Below are positions 55,501 to 63,718 of a DNA stretch of 64,000 nt, one piece after another; within the stretch, counting starts at the first letter, position 1, and the number at the start of each line of letters is the position of its first letter. The notes under the pieces were generated by a model. The model saw only the letters and a program-made list of their open reading frames with translations. It was not told the origin of the DNA and did not search any database. Made by a program: the position numbers and the translations under genes. This stretch comes from CBDFKF01 sp965248765 (GTDB lineage Bacteria; Pseudomonadota; Alphaproteobacteria; VGEJ01). The stretch is from positions 573,149-637,148 of the forward strand of contig CBDFKF010000002.1 in assembly GCA_965248765.1 (NCBI GenBank). Direction: 5' to 3'.

Positions 55501-56061
55501 CGAGCGAACGATCTTGCCGACCGCCTGCAACGGCGCCTATCGGAGCTCGGCAAGGAGCGCGACATTTCCGCCAGTCCGCCGCAGGTGCGTGGCGGCGCAA
55601 TTGTCGTACCGGGCGGACTATTGTGGAAGATGGCGGCGCCGGAGGCCGTGGCAACGGCGTCGCGCGAGACGACGGCCGATGGGCGCGAAGCCGTCGAGCG
55701 CCTGGCGATGGAGGCGGTGATGGCCGCCGAGCGGACACTCGGCCACCAACCGCGAGATGTGAGCGCCGAACGCGTGGGGTATGACGTGGAGTCGCGGGAG
55801 AACGGTACGGGCCGGCTTCGCTTCATCGAAGTCAAAGGCCGCGCCGAAGGCGCTGACACGGTGACCGTCACACGCAACGAGATTCTGACTGCGCTCAATA
55901 AGCCGGATGCCTTCATCCTTGCCATCGTCGAAGTCTCAAACAGCTCGGCTGGCGAACCACGTTACGTTCGAGAGCCATTCAAACGGGAACCGGACTTCGG
56001 GGCGACCAGTGTGACGTACAAACTGAGTGAGATCGTTGATCGAAGTCAAAGGCCGCAATGA
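52543..56061 (+). CDS. DrmD-like SNF2 helicase with C-terminal DUF3883
   Basis: 1172 residues from the GTG at 52543 (MATLEDLQAGAFIRGLAPGG). SNF2-type ATPase: Walker A LADDPGAGKTIMAGLFIKEL, box II LIVCDEAHRMSAS, motif III LLTTATPHNG; helicase C domain with NDAAGEGINLQRAHLMVNYD and motif VI LEQRFGRIHRIGQ. Residues about 960-1030 are coiled coil. The C-terminus LRFIEVKGRAEGADTVTVTR is DUF3883. Same length and order as the class 1 DISARM helicase DrmD, which acts with methylase and DrmABC to block phage DNA. It overlaps the methylase gene by 4 bases. All motifs intact. Confidence 0.82.
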   Translation: MATLEDLQAGAFIRGLAPGGVAKVVQIEWFGDQAVKVTYEDATGAVGNRLVYRNEEPSLEVVEAGRPWSFDGDGALLRLVSEAYRIRLAHLFDPYLAIHTSRIEPLPHQITAVYGEMLPRQPMRFLLADDPGAGKTIMAGLFIKELMIRGDVERCLVVAPGGLVEQWQDELREKFGLRFDILTRDQVETAHNANPFTERNLLIARLDMLSRNPDLQSKLSAAQEWDLIVCDEAHRMSASFYGGEVKYTKRYQLGQLLGGCGRHFLLTTATPHNGKEEDFQLFMALLDADRFEGRFRDGVHQADVSDLMRRLTKEELVKFDGKPLFPERRAYTVKYELSAAEAALYAEVTTYVREEMNRAERFAAEGDDKRRQNVGFALQILQRRLASSPAAIHESLRRRRERLEARLAEERLMKRGQEAHLAADPGLPAWWEDDETEIEDAPGDEAEATEEAILDKATAARTIAELETEIETLRGLEAHAAKLRRSGTDTKWTQLNGILDHPLMTDADGNRRKLIVFTEPRDTLTYLADRIRTRLGRPEAVVVIHGSVGREDRRKAVEAFTHDKDVLVLVANDAAGEGINLQRAHLMVNYDLPWNPNRLEQRFGRIHRIGQTEVCHCWNLVAADTREGEVYSRLLDKIEVARVALGGRVYDVLGRLFEARALRDLLMEAIRYGERPDVKERLYQVVDDAVDQKHLLDLIADRALVRNSMTMADVARIREEMERAEARRLQPFHIQTFFLEAFRHLGGRVNRRETGRWEITRVPGPVRERDRLIGVGAPIQSRYERICFEKDKINQPPVAAYVCPGHPLLDATMDLVLERYRGLLKRGAVLVDETDDGEELRALFYLEHAVQDGRVGRDGQQQVVSQRLQFVEIDVAGRASDSGPAPYLDYRPLTDDERSLVAEALNAPWLSSDVEGKVIGHAVASVVPWHIEEVRDRRLPEIDKVEREVTARLKKEINYWDHRAEDLKAQERAGKQTRLSAGQAEARANDLADRLQRRLSELGKERDISASPPQVRGGAIVVPGGLLWKMAAPEAVATASRETTADGREAVERLAMEAVMAAERTLGHQPRDVSAERVGYDVESRENGTGRLRFIEVKGRAEGADTVTVTRNEILTALNKPDAFILAIVEVSNSSAGEPRYVREPFKREPDFGATSVTYKLSEIVDRSQRPQ

Positions 56062-57400
56062 GAAAGACTAGCCCCAAGAAGCTCATCGAAGTCGCAATGC
56101 CTTTGCCTGAGATCAATGATGCCTCGGCTTACGACAAAATGCCGGGCATCGGGCCCCATCCAAAGGGAATTCACCACTGGTGGGCTCGACTCCCACTCCC
56201 CGCGGCTCGCGCTGTGCTCTTCGCTTCAGTCGTGGACGACCCTAGCGAGCATCCCGAAAGGTGGCCCGATGAGGTGGCGCAGAATACCGAACGCGAGCGC
56301 CTATTCGGGATTATCCGCAAAATGATGGGTAAGAGGCTACACAACGATCTAGGCGTCTACGTCGAAGCACAGACAGAAATGCTCAGGCATTGCGGCGGCA
56401 AGCTGCCAGCGCTTTTCGATCCCTTCGCGGGTGGTGGTTCGATCCCGCTCGAAGCGAATCGGCTAGGTTTCGAGACTCATGCCGGCGACCTAAATCCTGT
56501 CGCAGTCTTGCTCAATAAGTGCAATTTGGAGGTCGCGCCCCGCTGGCTAGGGCATGCGCCAGTAAATCATGAGGACCGGAGGCGCATTTGGGGTACCGAA
56601 TCATGGCGTGGAACGGATGGGCTCGCAGCCGACGTGCGTCACTATGGCAGCCGAATTCGAGAACGGGCGCGACAGGCGATAGGACATCACTATCCGAGGG
56701 CACAGCTACCGAAGGAATATGGGAGTAACGAAGCTAATGTGATCGCATGGATTTGGGCGCGCACGGTAGCAAGCCCTAACCCTGCAGCACGCGGAGCGCA
56801 TGTTCCGCTAATGAGCACCTATTGGCTTTGCAGCAAGAAAAGCAGTGAGGCGTGGCTGGACCCGATTGTGCAGAGATCCGAGGGCACTTGGCGATTCGAA
56901 GTGCGGACCGGGACACCAAAGGATCGCACGGCGATCAGGGCTGGGACGAAAAGCAAGAAGGCGGGATTCCGATGTCTTCTCACCAACACACCCATCCCGT
57001 TTGACTACATTCGGCGCGAGGGAAAGGCCGGTCGCCTCCGATCCGCAATGGTTGCGATCGTGGTTGAACGTCCTCGTGGCCGCGCCTATCTCTCGGCAAG
57101 CACGATCCAGGTAGAAGCAGCCACCGTTGCGCTACCGTCCAATTTTCCCAACACAGATTTACCCGAGGATGCGCTCGGTTTCCGAATCCAGAACTATGGA
57201 TTCCGAAAGCACTGGGAGATGTTCGCCCCTCGCCAGCTGATGGCGATGGTGACGCTCTCCGATTTGATTAAAGAAATTGGCGCTGATGTACGGCTTGATG
57301 CCGCAACAACGGAGCTTTCTACCGAGGACGCGGATGCCTACGCGGACGCGGTGACGACATTCCTGGCCCTCGCGTTGGACCGATGCGCCGACTTTAACCT
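56058..57400 (+). pseudogene. DUF1156 adenine-methylase-like protein, cut by an IS3 remnant
   Basis: 448 residues remain: KKLIEVAMPLPEINDASAYD, HPKGIHHWWARLPLPAARAV (the DUF1156 signature) and PALFDPFAGGGSIPLEANRL (SAM motif I). The sequence stops at RCADFN and continues into IS3 transposase. The catalytic DPPY-type motif, which lies further on in this family, is missing, so no methylation is possible. In class 1 DISARM such a methylase marks self DNA next to drmD. drmA, drmB and drmC are absent. Confidence 0.8.
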
Positions 57401-57694
57401 GCGTTGCAAGGAAGCCGGTGTGCGGCCATCAATGGGCTCGGTTGGCGATGCCTACGACAATGCAATGTGCGAGAGTTTCTTCGCCACCCTCGAATGCGAG
57501 TTGCTCGACCGGCGGAAGTTCCGGACCAAGGCGGAGGCCCGCATGGCCGTCTTCCAGTTCATCGAGGGCTGGTACAATCCGGGGCGGCGGCATTCCGCGC
57601 TCGGATACAAGTCGCCCGTCAACTACGAGAGACAAGCCCGTGAGCAGCTGGAGTCTGTAAGCCCGTAACTGTCCACAAAACCGGGGGAACTCCA
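57401..57694 (+). mobile_element. IS3-family remnant (3' end)
   Basis: Fused in frame to the methylase: CKEAGVRPSMGSVGDAYDNA, then MCESFFATLECELLDRRKFR and EGWYNPGRRHSALGYKSPVN, the last quarter of OrfB with the catalytic Glu. The terminal sequence TGTCCACAAAACCGGGGGAA at 57670 is a typical end of this IS group. The rest of the IS is gone, so this is a deletion scar. Confidence 0.85.
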
Positions 57695-58148
57695 ACTTCA
57701 CATCTATATCGTCATCATTGAACTGCGACTTGACTATCAAAAGACCATTGGCCGCCGTGTTTGCGAGTAGTGCTTCGAGTGGTGCATCAAAATCATCAAA
57801 GATATTGAGTACGCCGATGCACATAACGGCATCAGCCGGCTCGTCGCGATAGCCTAAAAGATCGGCGTCAACGAATTTGACATCACGAAGTGAGCGCTCC
57901 TGACGAGCTCGAGCCAAAAACAGGGCCTCGGTGTCGATGCCAGTGAAAGAGGCGGCGGGAAATCTTTGTCTGAGGTGGTGGATCAGGGCTCCGGCTGCGC
58001 ATCCTGCATCAAGCACGCGGAACGCGACGTCGCCATCGAAACGATCGGCCAGAATGTCCCCAACTATACGGAATGCGTCCTTGGGGTCTTCATACGGGTG
58101 GGATGCGTCGAGATAGGTATCCCTGCGCTGCCTAAACGTTGCTGTCAA
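57695..58148 (-). pseudogene. class I methyltransferase, 3' end removed by IS3
   Basis: From MTATFRQRRDTYLDASHPYE: RVLDAGCAAGALIHHLRQRF is SAM motif I, then SFTGIDTEALFLARARQE and PADAVMCIGVLNIFDDFDAP. The frame loses homology at DDDIDVKL where the IS3 end begins. About 150 of perhaps 230 residues remain. It is transcribed with the Gfo/Idh fragment upstream. Confidence 0.72.
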
Positions 58149-58162
58149 AGGAGTACTCCCTC

Positions 58163-58845
58163 CTAGGCCAGAGTGATCGTTCTCGTGCCCGCGGACTTGC
58201 GCACTGCCTCGATCATCCGCATCACGAGTATGCCGCTCGCCAGGCCGCCGGTGGGCTCCGAGGACGGCGCGACCTCACTGCCGTTGACGGCGGCCAGAAA
58301 CGCCCGTACCTCATTCACGTACATGATGTTCCTGGCTTCGTGATCGGCCCCGAACGGGAAGGTTTCCTCGGTCCCGTCGATCGGCGAAAACGTGACGGTG
58401 TTCGCATCAAGGCTCCACATGACGGAGCCGCCGGTGCCGGTGACCTGATAAGTCTCGCGCCGCGGCCAGGCATACAGCGATATGTGGAGTGACGCGGTGG
58501 TGTTGTTCTCGGTGCGAACGACGATCTCGCCGAAATCGTCCGTCTCCAGATCGAGATCGCTGATCTGCCGCGAGATCCCGAACACGGTACTGGGGGTGCC
58601 GAGGAACATGTTGGTCAGATCGAGAATGTGGCTCTGATCCAGCAGCGTGCCGCCCCCAAGCTCGGCTTTGGCGATATAGAAGTCCCGGTAATCTTCGTGG
58701 GGGTGCCAGTGCGGTAGGTACGTCGCCATCTCGCCGCGGGGGTGCAGGGGTCGGCCGATCTGGCCCGAGTCGAGAATCTCCTTAACTTTGTTGGCGGCGG
58801 GTGAGAAGCGATAGCAGTACACGACAAAGGCGAGCAGGCCCTGAC
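58163..58845 (-). pseudogene. Gfo/Idh/MocA oxidoreductase, N-terminal domain lost
   Basis: Begins LLAFVVYCYRFSPAANKVKE and continues GGGTLLDQSHILDLTNMFLG, LHISLYAWPRRETYQVTGTG, and SEPTGGLASGILVMRMIEAV. This is the C-terminal substrate domain of the Gfo/Idh/MocA family; the NAD-binding Rossmann domain was removed by the IS21 end at 58846. Members act on sugars or nucleotide sugars, in line with the neighbouring methyltransferase. Confidence 0.82.
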
Positions 58846-58902
58846 TGTTGATCGGCGTGGAATATTGCCCCCCTATCGGTGGTAATCGGCGTCCAAAATT
58901 GA

Positions 58903-58918
58903 CCCCCCCCCCCCCCCC
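58903..58918 (+). repeat. homopolymer of 16 C
   Basis: Sixteen consecutive C between the IS21 end repeat (AAATTGA) and ATG. In relatives of this element the terminal repeat reads TTGACC followed by a few C, so the tract is probably an expansion of that end. Such runs are prone to slippage and to miscalled length. Confidence 0.85.
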
Positions 58919-58972
58919 ATGGTTTGTTCCCATGAACGCGCCTTGTCATTGGACGGACGAGGTGAGGGGGAG

Positions 58973-59778
58973 ATGCTGGTAGTGGAAACGATCGCACGGA
59001 TCCGTCGGGATCATCTGGTGAGGGGCGTTCCGATCAAGACGATCGCCCGGGATTTGAGGGTTTCGAAGAACACGGTGCGCAAGGTGGTGCGGGGCGATGA
59101 GACCTCGTACAGCTACGAGCGCAAGATCCAGCCGATGCCGAAGCTTGGACCGTGGGTGGATGAGCTCGAGCGCCAGCTGAAGGCCAACGAGAAGAAGGCG
59201 CGCCGGGATCGGCTGTCTCTGCTGCGGATTCATGAAGACCTTGCGTCTCTGGGCTATGAGGGCGGCTACGACGCGGTGCGCCGCTATGCCAGGGTCTGGC
59301 GGCGCCGGCACCGGCTGTTGTCGTCGTCCGAGGCCTATGTGCCGCTGATCTTCGATCCGGGCGAGGCCTACCAGTTCGACTGGAGCCACGAATACGCGGT
59401 GTTGTCGGGCACGACGACCAGGGTGAAGGCGGCGCACATGCGGCTGTGACACAGCCGCATGCAGCTGGTCCAGATCTTCCCGCGCGAGAGCCAGGAGATG
59501 GTGTTCGAGGCGCACGAGCGCGCGTTCCGCTTCTTCGGCGGGGTCTGCCGGCGCGGCATCTACGACAACATGAAGACGGCGGTGAGCACGGTGTTCGTGG
59601 GCAAGAAGCGGGACTACAACCGCCGCTTCCAGGAGATGTGTACCCACCATCTGGTGGAGCCTGTGGCGTGCACGCCCGGGGCTGGCTGAGAGAAGGGGCA
59701 GGTCGAGAGACAGGTGGGTGAGGTTCGCGGCCGCCTGTTCGTGCCCAGCCCGCGGGGCCGCTCCTACGCCGAGATCAA
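58973..59778 (+). pseudogene. istA: istA with two in-frame TGA codons, truncated
   Basis: MLVVETIARIRRDHLVRGVP, HTH SKNTVRKVVRG, YQFDWSHEYAVLSG (first Asp), then TGA at 59447 where relatives have Cys (HMRL-stop-HSRMQL), RGIYDNMKTAVSTVFVG (second Asp), and a second TGA at 59687 where relatives have Trp (PGAG-stop-EKGQVE). The frame is otherwise unbroken up to about 59778 (NASW). Two nonsense changes plus loss of the 3' half. Confidence 0.85.
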
Positions 59779-59815
59779 CGCCTCATGGCGGATCGGAACG
59801 GGAGCACCATGCGGC

Positions 59816-60032
59816 GGAGATCGCGTCGAAGGGAAGGATGAACTGGCAGAAACGACAGGGCTACGGATTGAGAGCGCTTGGCGAAACAGCCATGGCTCGC
59901 GTCAAGAGGCTCAACGGCGGCAAGCTCAACGCTCGCACATTCCAATCCCAACAAACCGAAATCGCCATGCAGATCGACGCACTCAATCGCTCTATCCGTG
60001 CGGCGAAACCATACACAATCAGGATCCGCTAA
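59816..60032 (+). pseudogene. IS5-type transposase C-terminal remnant
   Basis: MNWQKRQGYGLRALGETAMA, then RVKRLNGGKLNARTFQSQQT and EIAMQIDALNRSIRAAKPYT. Similar to the end of IS5-group transposases (GYNxRSxVETxMxRxKxxxGxxLxAR). The catalytic domain is missing. Confidence 0.7.
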
Positions 60033-60059
60033 CCAACCGGGGAATGGGCGATCACACCA

Positions 60060-60269
60060 TCGCGGCTCCATGCACCAAAGCCATTCGGCACTGCCTGAGC
60101 AGGACCATCCGAGCGGTGCCGAGATTTTCGTTCTCGAAGGTGACCTTAGCGACGGCAACGGCGATTACGAGGCTGGCTCCTGGGCCCGCATCCACCGGCC
60201 AGCCGATTCGACCTGCGCACAGGCTCAGGCGCGAAGATCTATTTCAAGAGCGGACATCTGGCAGGCTGA
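60060..60269 (+). pseudogene. ChrR-like cupin remnant
   Basis: SGAEIFVLEGDLSDGNGDYE then AGSWARIHRP is the cupin motif of ChrR/anti-sigma-type proteins; after a frameshift the end reads AKIYFKSGHLAG. The N-terminus is missing. Flanked by the IS5 remnant on the left. Confidence 0.6.
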
Positions 60270-60600
60270 ATTCCTTCAGCCCAGTACCGTTGCGCGGAAA
60301 TCGAGCTACGGGCCGAGCAGCGCATGAGCCTGTGCGAGATGCGCATGAACGAGTTCTAGGCCGCCCCACAGCAATTGCGCCCTCGCTCAGTTGGTTGCCG
60401 AGAGAAGCTAGCGAGGGGCAGCCCTCTTGGCGCCGTTTATTCCACAGATACTCGCGACCGTTGAGCCGGCGGTCGGCCAATACTGTTGACTTGGTCGGTC
60501 AACTGATGAAAAGTCTCGTTGAGGCTGTCTCGAACGAGACGCGGCGCGGATATAACCGGCCGGTTCCGGGGCCGCCGCGCCTCGCATGGAGGGGAAACTC
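60270..60600. other. upstream region of the ABC operon
   Basis: About 330 bases with no supportable gene. It should contain the operon promoter. A TTGACTTGGTCGG stretch near 60486 could be a -35 region, but I cannot identify a convincing -10. Confidence 0.35.
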
Positions 60601-62226
60601 ATGACGAAACGCAGCAGCAAGACTGGTGTGACGCGTCGCCGCGCGCTTAAGACTGGCGCGGCGGGTTTGGCGCTGACGTCGGCGGCCGGGATCGGTCCAA
60701 GGTTCCTGACGCGCCGCGCAAGCGCGGCCGGGCTGGCCCCCGGCATGACCGGCGGGCCCACCGGCTTCCCGGGCGCGGAGCGCTATCAGTACAACGAGAC
60801 CATGGCCGCCGGCCGCGCCATCGAGGGCATCAAGAAGCTCAAGGCCGAAGGCAAGGCGCCCGACAAGCTGGCCGTGGCCATGTTCGACGGCGCCGTCGGC
60901 CACTTCACGACCAGCCATCCCGAGGGCGCGCCGACCCCGCTCGAGGTGTGGGAGAAGGAGACCGGCGTCAAGATCGACATGATCGGCATCGCGGGCGATG
61001 ACCTCTATGTCAAGATGATACAGGACGTGACGACCCAGGCCGGCCTCTACGACGTCTATTGCATCTTCGTCAACCACTACGGCGACCTTACGGACGCCGG
61101 CGGCCTCGTCGTTCTCGACGACTTCGTCGCGAAGCATAAGCCCGACTGGGACGATCCAGAGCGCGGCGTGCCGCCCTCGGTGTACGCGCTCTTGTACAAA
61201 TACAAGGGCAACGTGGTGGGCATGTCGTACGATGGCGATTTCTGGACCTGGTACTATCGCAAGGACCTGTTCGGCGATCCGACGCACCAGAATGCCTTCG
61301 CCGACAAGTACGGCTATGCGCTGAGGACGCCGGCGACGTGGGATCAGATCGACGATGTGGCGGCCTACTTCCACAGCACCGGGATCGACGGGCACAGCAA
61401 CTACATGGGCAAGGTCTGGGGGCTTGGAACCTGGGTCAGCCGATACGTCTCCCGCGCCCAACCGAACATGTACCTGTTCGATCTAGATGGCAACCCGACC
61501 ATCGATTCCGACGCGGGCATCGAGAACACCGAGAAGCACATGCAGTACGCCAAATACGCGGGCAACGGCGCCTCCTATACCTGGAGCTGGTTCGAGTCTT
61601 ACGGCAGCATGGCCGCGGGCACCTCGGCGATGGCCGGCGTCAATACCAACCTGGCCAAGTTCCTCGACCGCCCCGCGGACGATTCGGTTGAGTGGCTCGC
61701 CACCACGGTCGGCGGCAAGTTGGGTGCGTTCCTGCCGCCCGGCACTCAGTTCGGCGACGATCTCGTGCGTCGCACCGTCTTCTACGGCAATGTGAGCACC
61801 GCGATTTCGTCGCAGAGCAAATATCCGGAGGCGGCCTTCCTGTTCAATCAGTGGGCCAGTTCGACCACCATCTACCCGTGGCTGAGCGCCAACCCGACCG
61901 GCGTCATGGATCCTTTCCAGACGTCGAACTTCACGGATCCGCTGATCATCGAGGCCTACCACCCCTACGCCATGGACATCATCCAGGAGACCGTCAAGTA
62001 CGGGGCGCCGATGCTGAGCATGCCGGGCGCGCAGGCAATGCATGAGGCGCTGGACGAGAACATCCAGGCGGCGCACGCGGGCAGCGTCACCGCCAAAGAG
62101 GCGATGCAGAACACGGCCAAGAAGTGGCGGCGGATACTGCAAAAGAAGGGCGAAACCCGCATGATCGAGGCGATCATCGAGGACCGCAAGGCTTGGCCGA
62201 CCGTCATCGACAAGATGCCGACCTGA
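60601..62226 (+). CDS. ABC transporter extracellular solute-binding protein (CUT1-type sugar)
   Basis: 541 residues. GGAGGGG lies 7 bases before the ATG. The N-terminus VTRRRALKTGAAGLALTSAA is a twin-arginine signal, so the protein is exported folded. Core landmarks: TPLEVWEKETGVKIDMIGIA, QDVTTQAGLYDVYCIFVNHY, GNVVGMSYDGDFWTWYYRKD, YALRTPATWDQIDDVAAYFH, and KYPEAAFLFNQWASSTTIYP. Family-1-type binding protein for sugars or polyols; the exact ligand is unknown. Followed by a hairpin and two permease genes. Confidence 0.88.
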   Translation: MTKRSSKTGVTRRRALKTGAAGLALTSAAGIGPRFLTRRASAAGLAPGMTGGPTGFPGAERYQYNETMAAGRAIEGIKKLKAEGKAPDKLAVAMFDGAVGHFTTSHPEGAPTPLEVWEKETGVKIDMIGIAGDDLYVKMIQDVTTQAGLYDVYCIFVNHYGDLTDAGGLVVLDDFVAKHKPDWDDPERGVPPSVYALLYKYKGNVVGMSYDGDFWTWYYRKDLFGDPTHQNAFADKYGYALRTPATWDQIDDVAAYFHSTGIDGHSNYMGKVWGLGTWVSRYVSRAQPNMYLFDLDGNPTIDSDAGIENTEKHMQYAKYAGNGASYTWSWFESYGSMAAGTSAMAGVNTNLAKFLDRPADDSVEWLATTVGGKLGAFLPPGTQFGDDLVRRTVFYGNVSTAISSQSKYPEAAFLFNQWASSTTIYPWLSANPTGVMDPFQTSNFTDPLIIEAYHPYAMDIIQETVKYGAPMLSMPGAQAMHEALDENIQAAHAGSVTAKEAMQNTAKKWRRILQKKGETRMIEAIIEDRKAWPTVIDKMPT

Positions 62227-62260
62227 GGCAACGAGCGCGGTCGTTCATGCGAATGGAGAG

Positions 62261-62287
62261 CGGGCGGTGTGAGTTTCACACCGCCCG
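62261..62287 (+). promoter_or_regulatory. intercistronic stem-loop after the binding-protein gene
   Basis: 12-bp perfect stem CGGGCGGTGTGA/TCACACCGCCCG with a 3-base loop, followed by a T-rich stretch (TCTCCTTCTTT). In ABC operons such a structure stabilises the abundant binding-protein mRNA and partly terminates transcription before the permease genes. Confidence 0.75.
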
Positions 62288-62401
62288 TCTCCTTCTTTAC
62301 CGTGGGTCTATTGCGGTGGCCGTCGTCGCAAACGCGCGGCGGCGGTGTTTGAGCACGATCGGCAAGGCCGCGACCGTCCGAACGAGGGAGAAACCTCGAA
62401 A

Positions 62402-63265
62402 ATGACGCCACGTCTTCTACCCGAGCTCGGGCGCTACCTCCTCATCCTGCTGGCGGTCGCCTTTGCGCTGCTGCCGATCTTTTGGATGACCACGATGGCG
62501 TTCAAGCCGGTCTTCGAGTGGAACGTCGCGACCGCCGTCGATCTCGAGTGGTTGCCGAGGCAACCCACGTTGGTCAATTTCGAGTTCATTTTCACCGCCG
62601 AGTATCCGGGGCTGAATGTCCACCTGCCCAAAACCGCGGTCCGCCCGATCTTCGCCAGCCTGCTGACCGCCTCGCTCGGCACGCTTTTCGCACTCGTCGT
62701 CGGCACCTTCGCGGCCTACGCGGTCTCGCGGTTCAAGCTCATCGAGCCGATCGGTCTGACGGTCCTTCAGCTCCGCCTGTTCCCCCCGCTAGCGGTCATG
62801 GTTCCGCTGATGGTCTTTTGGACCTACCTCGATCTGATCGACACGTGGTTCGGGCTGGCGTTGATCTACGGCATCATGAACATCCCGTTCTCCTACTGGC
62901 TAATGAAGACATTCTTCGATGAGGTGCCCATCGAGATCGAAGAAGCGGCCATGGTCGAGGGCTGCAGCCACTGGCGCGTGTTCTACCATGTGACCTTGCC
63001 GATGGTGCGCGCCCCGCTCGCCACAACCGCGTTGTTCGTGTTCATCCTGTGCTGGAGCGACTACGCCGTCGCGCTGTTCCTGACGAGCAAGGACTGGGTC
63101 ACCATTCCCGTCTACATGAACAGTCTGTCATCGGCGGTGACCGGCCACATGTACGGCGCCAAGGCGGCTTTGGGGCTCATTGCGGCGGTGCCGCCGATCA
63201 TCTTCGGATTGATTATCCAACGCGATCTGGTCCGCGGCCTCACCTTCGGTGCGCTCAAGCAATGA
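62402..63265 (+). CDS. ABC sugar transporter permease (MalG-type)
   Basis: 287 residues with six predicted membrane segments (first YLLILLAVAFALLPIFWMTT). The EAA loop that contacts the ATPase is IEEAAMVEGCSHWRVFYHVT then LPMVRAPL. Ends LIIQRDLVRGLTFGALKQ, the usual MalG-type end. GAGGGAG lies upstream. The permease is placed before its MalF-type partner, the reverse of the usual order. Confidence 0.9.
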   Translation: MTPRLLPELGRYLLILLAVAFALLPIFWMTTMAFKPVFEWNVATAVDLEWLPRQPTLVNFEFIFTAEYPGLNVHLPKTAVRPIFASLLTASLGTLFALVVGTFAAYAVSRFKLIEPIGLTVLQLRLFPPLAVMVPLMVFWTYLDLIDTWFGLALIYGIMNIPFSYWLMKTFFDEVPIEIEEAAMVEGCSHWRVFYHVTLPMVRAPLATTALFVFILCWSDYAVALFLTSKDWVTIPVYMNSLSSAVTGHMYGAKAALGLIAAVPPIIFGLIIQRDLVRGLTFGALKQ

Positions 63266-63313
63266 GCTCGGCTCGCTGCGCGCGGCGTTCGCGATATTTC
63301 GAAACCGGGTGCG

Positions 63314-63718
63314 ATGAGCAAGCGTAAGGAGTCCATGCGTATTGGGCTGCTCGAGTTTCGCAAGCATCTCGGCGCCGCCCAAAACCAGTATCCGACACAC
63401 CCCGAGGTTCGGGCGAAACTGCCGCGGAGCGAGTATCGCAGCGTCGGCATACTGGGGGCGGGCACCGCCGGCCACCTGACCGCGCTGGCGATGCGCAAGT
63501 TTCGGCCGGACCTCGATGTGACGATCATCTCGTCGAGCAAAATTCCCGTGATCGGAGTCGGCGAATCGACGACATCCGAGATGCCGCCTTTCCTTCACGG
63601 CCTCCTCGGGCTCGATATTCACGAGTTCTACAAGCAGGTGAAGCCGACCTGGAAATTCGGCATCCGCAAACCAGTACTTGAGGACTTGAGCGATGGCGAC
63701 ACACGACCTGGCAGCTAA
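63314..63718 (+). pseudogene. N-terminal fragment of a flavin-dependent (tryptophan-type) halogenase
   Basis: SVGILGAGTAGHLTALAMRK is the FAD-binding GxGxxG; VIGVGESTTSEMPPFLHGLL is the conserved region around the active-site entrance of tryptophan halogenases. Homology ends near 63670 (WKFGIR), after which the frame runs into the next gene's ribosome site and start. The WxWxIP motif and catalytic Lys region are absent, so no halogenation. TAAGGAG precedes an internal ATG at 63335. Its insertion between two permease genes is odd. Confidence 0.8.

Larger units (their letters stand above)
58846..59778 (+). mobile_element. second IS21-family element, 3' truncated and degenerate
   Basis: The left end TGTTGATCGGCGTGGAATAT and the inner repeat TAATCGGCGTCCAAAATTGA are the duplicated subterminal repeats of this IS21 group. 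Only part of istA follows; istB and the right end are missing. Different from the first IS21 at 24.1 kb. Confidence 0.8.

Noticed and set aside
57429..57694. Extension of the minus-strand methyltransferase through the IS3 remnant
   Set aside because: The last ~85 residues are antisense to the IS3 transposase; homology ends at the IS end.
58903..58918. Phase-variable promoter or coding tract
   Set aside because: It lies in a dead insertion sequence and not in front of a functional surface gene; slippage is possible but there is no sign of a switch.
59447..59689. TGA codons in istA as selenocysteine or as TGA=Trp recoding
   Set aside because: The intact neighbouring genes (for example yacG, rng, holin) use TGA as stop, no SECIS-like element was recognised after the first TGA, and the gene is truncated. 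Ordinary nonsense mutation is simpler.
59714..60604. 296-residue plus-strand frame spanning the IS21 end, IS5 and cupin remnants
   Set aside because: It is a chance fusion of several frames; recognisable pieces lie in different frames and families.
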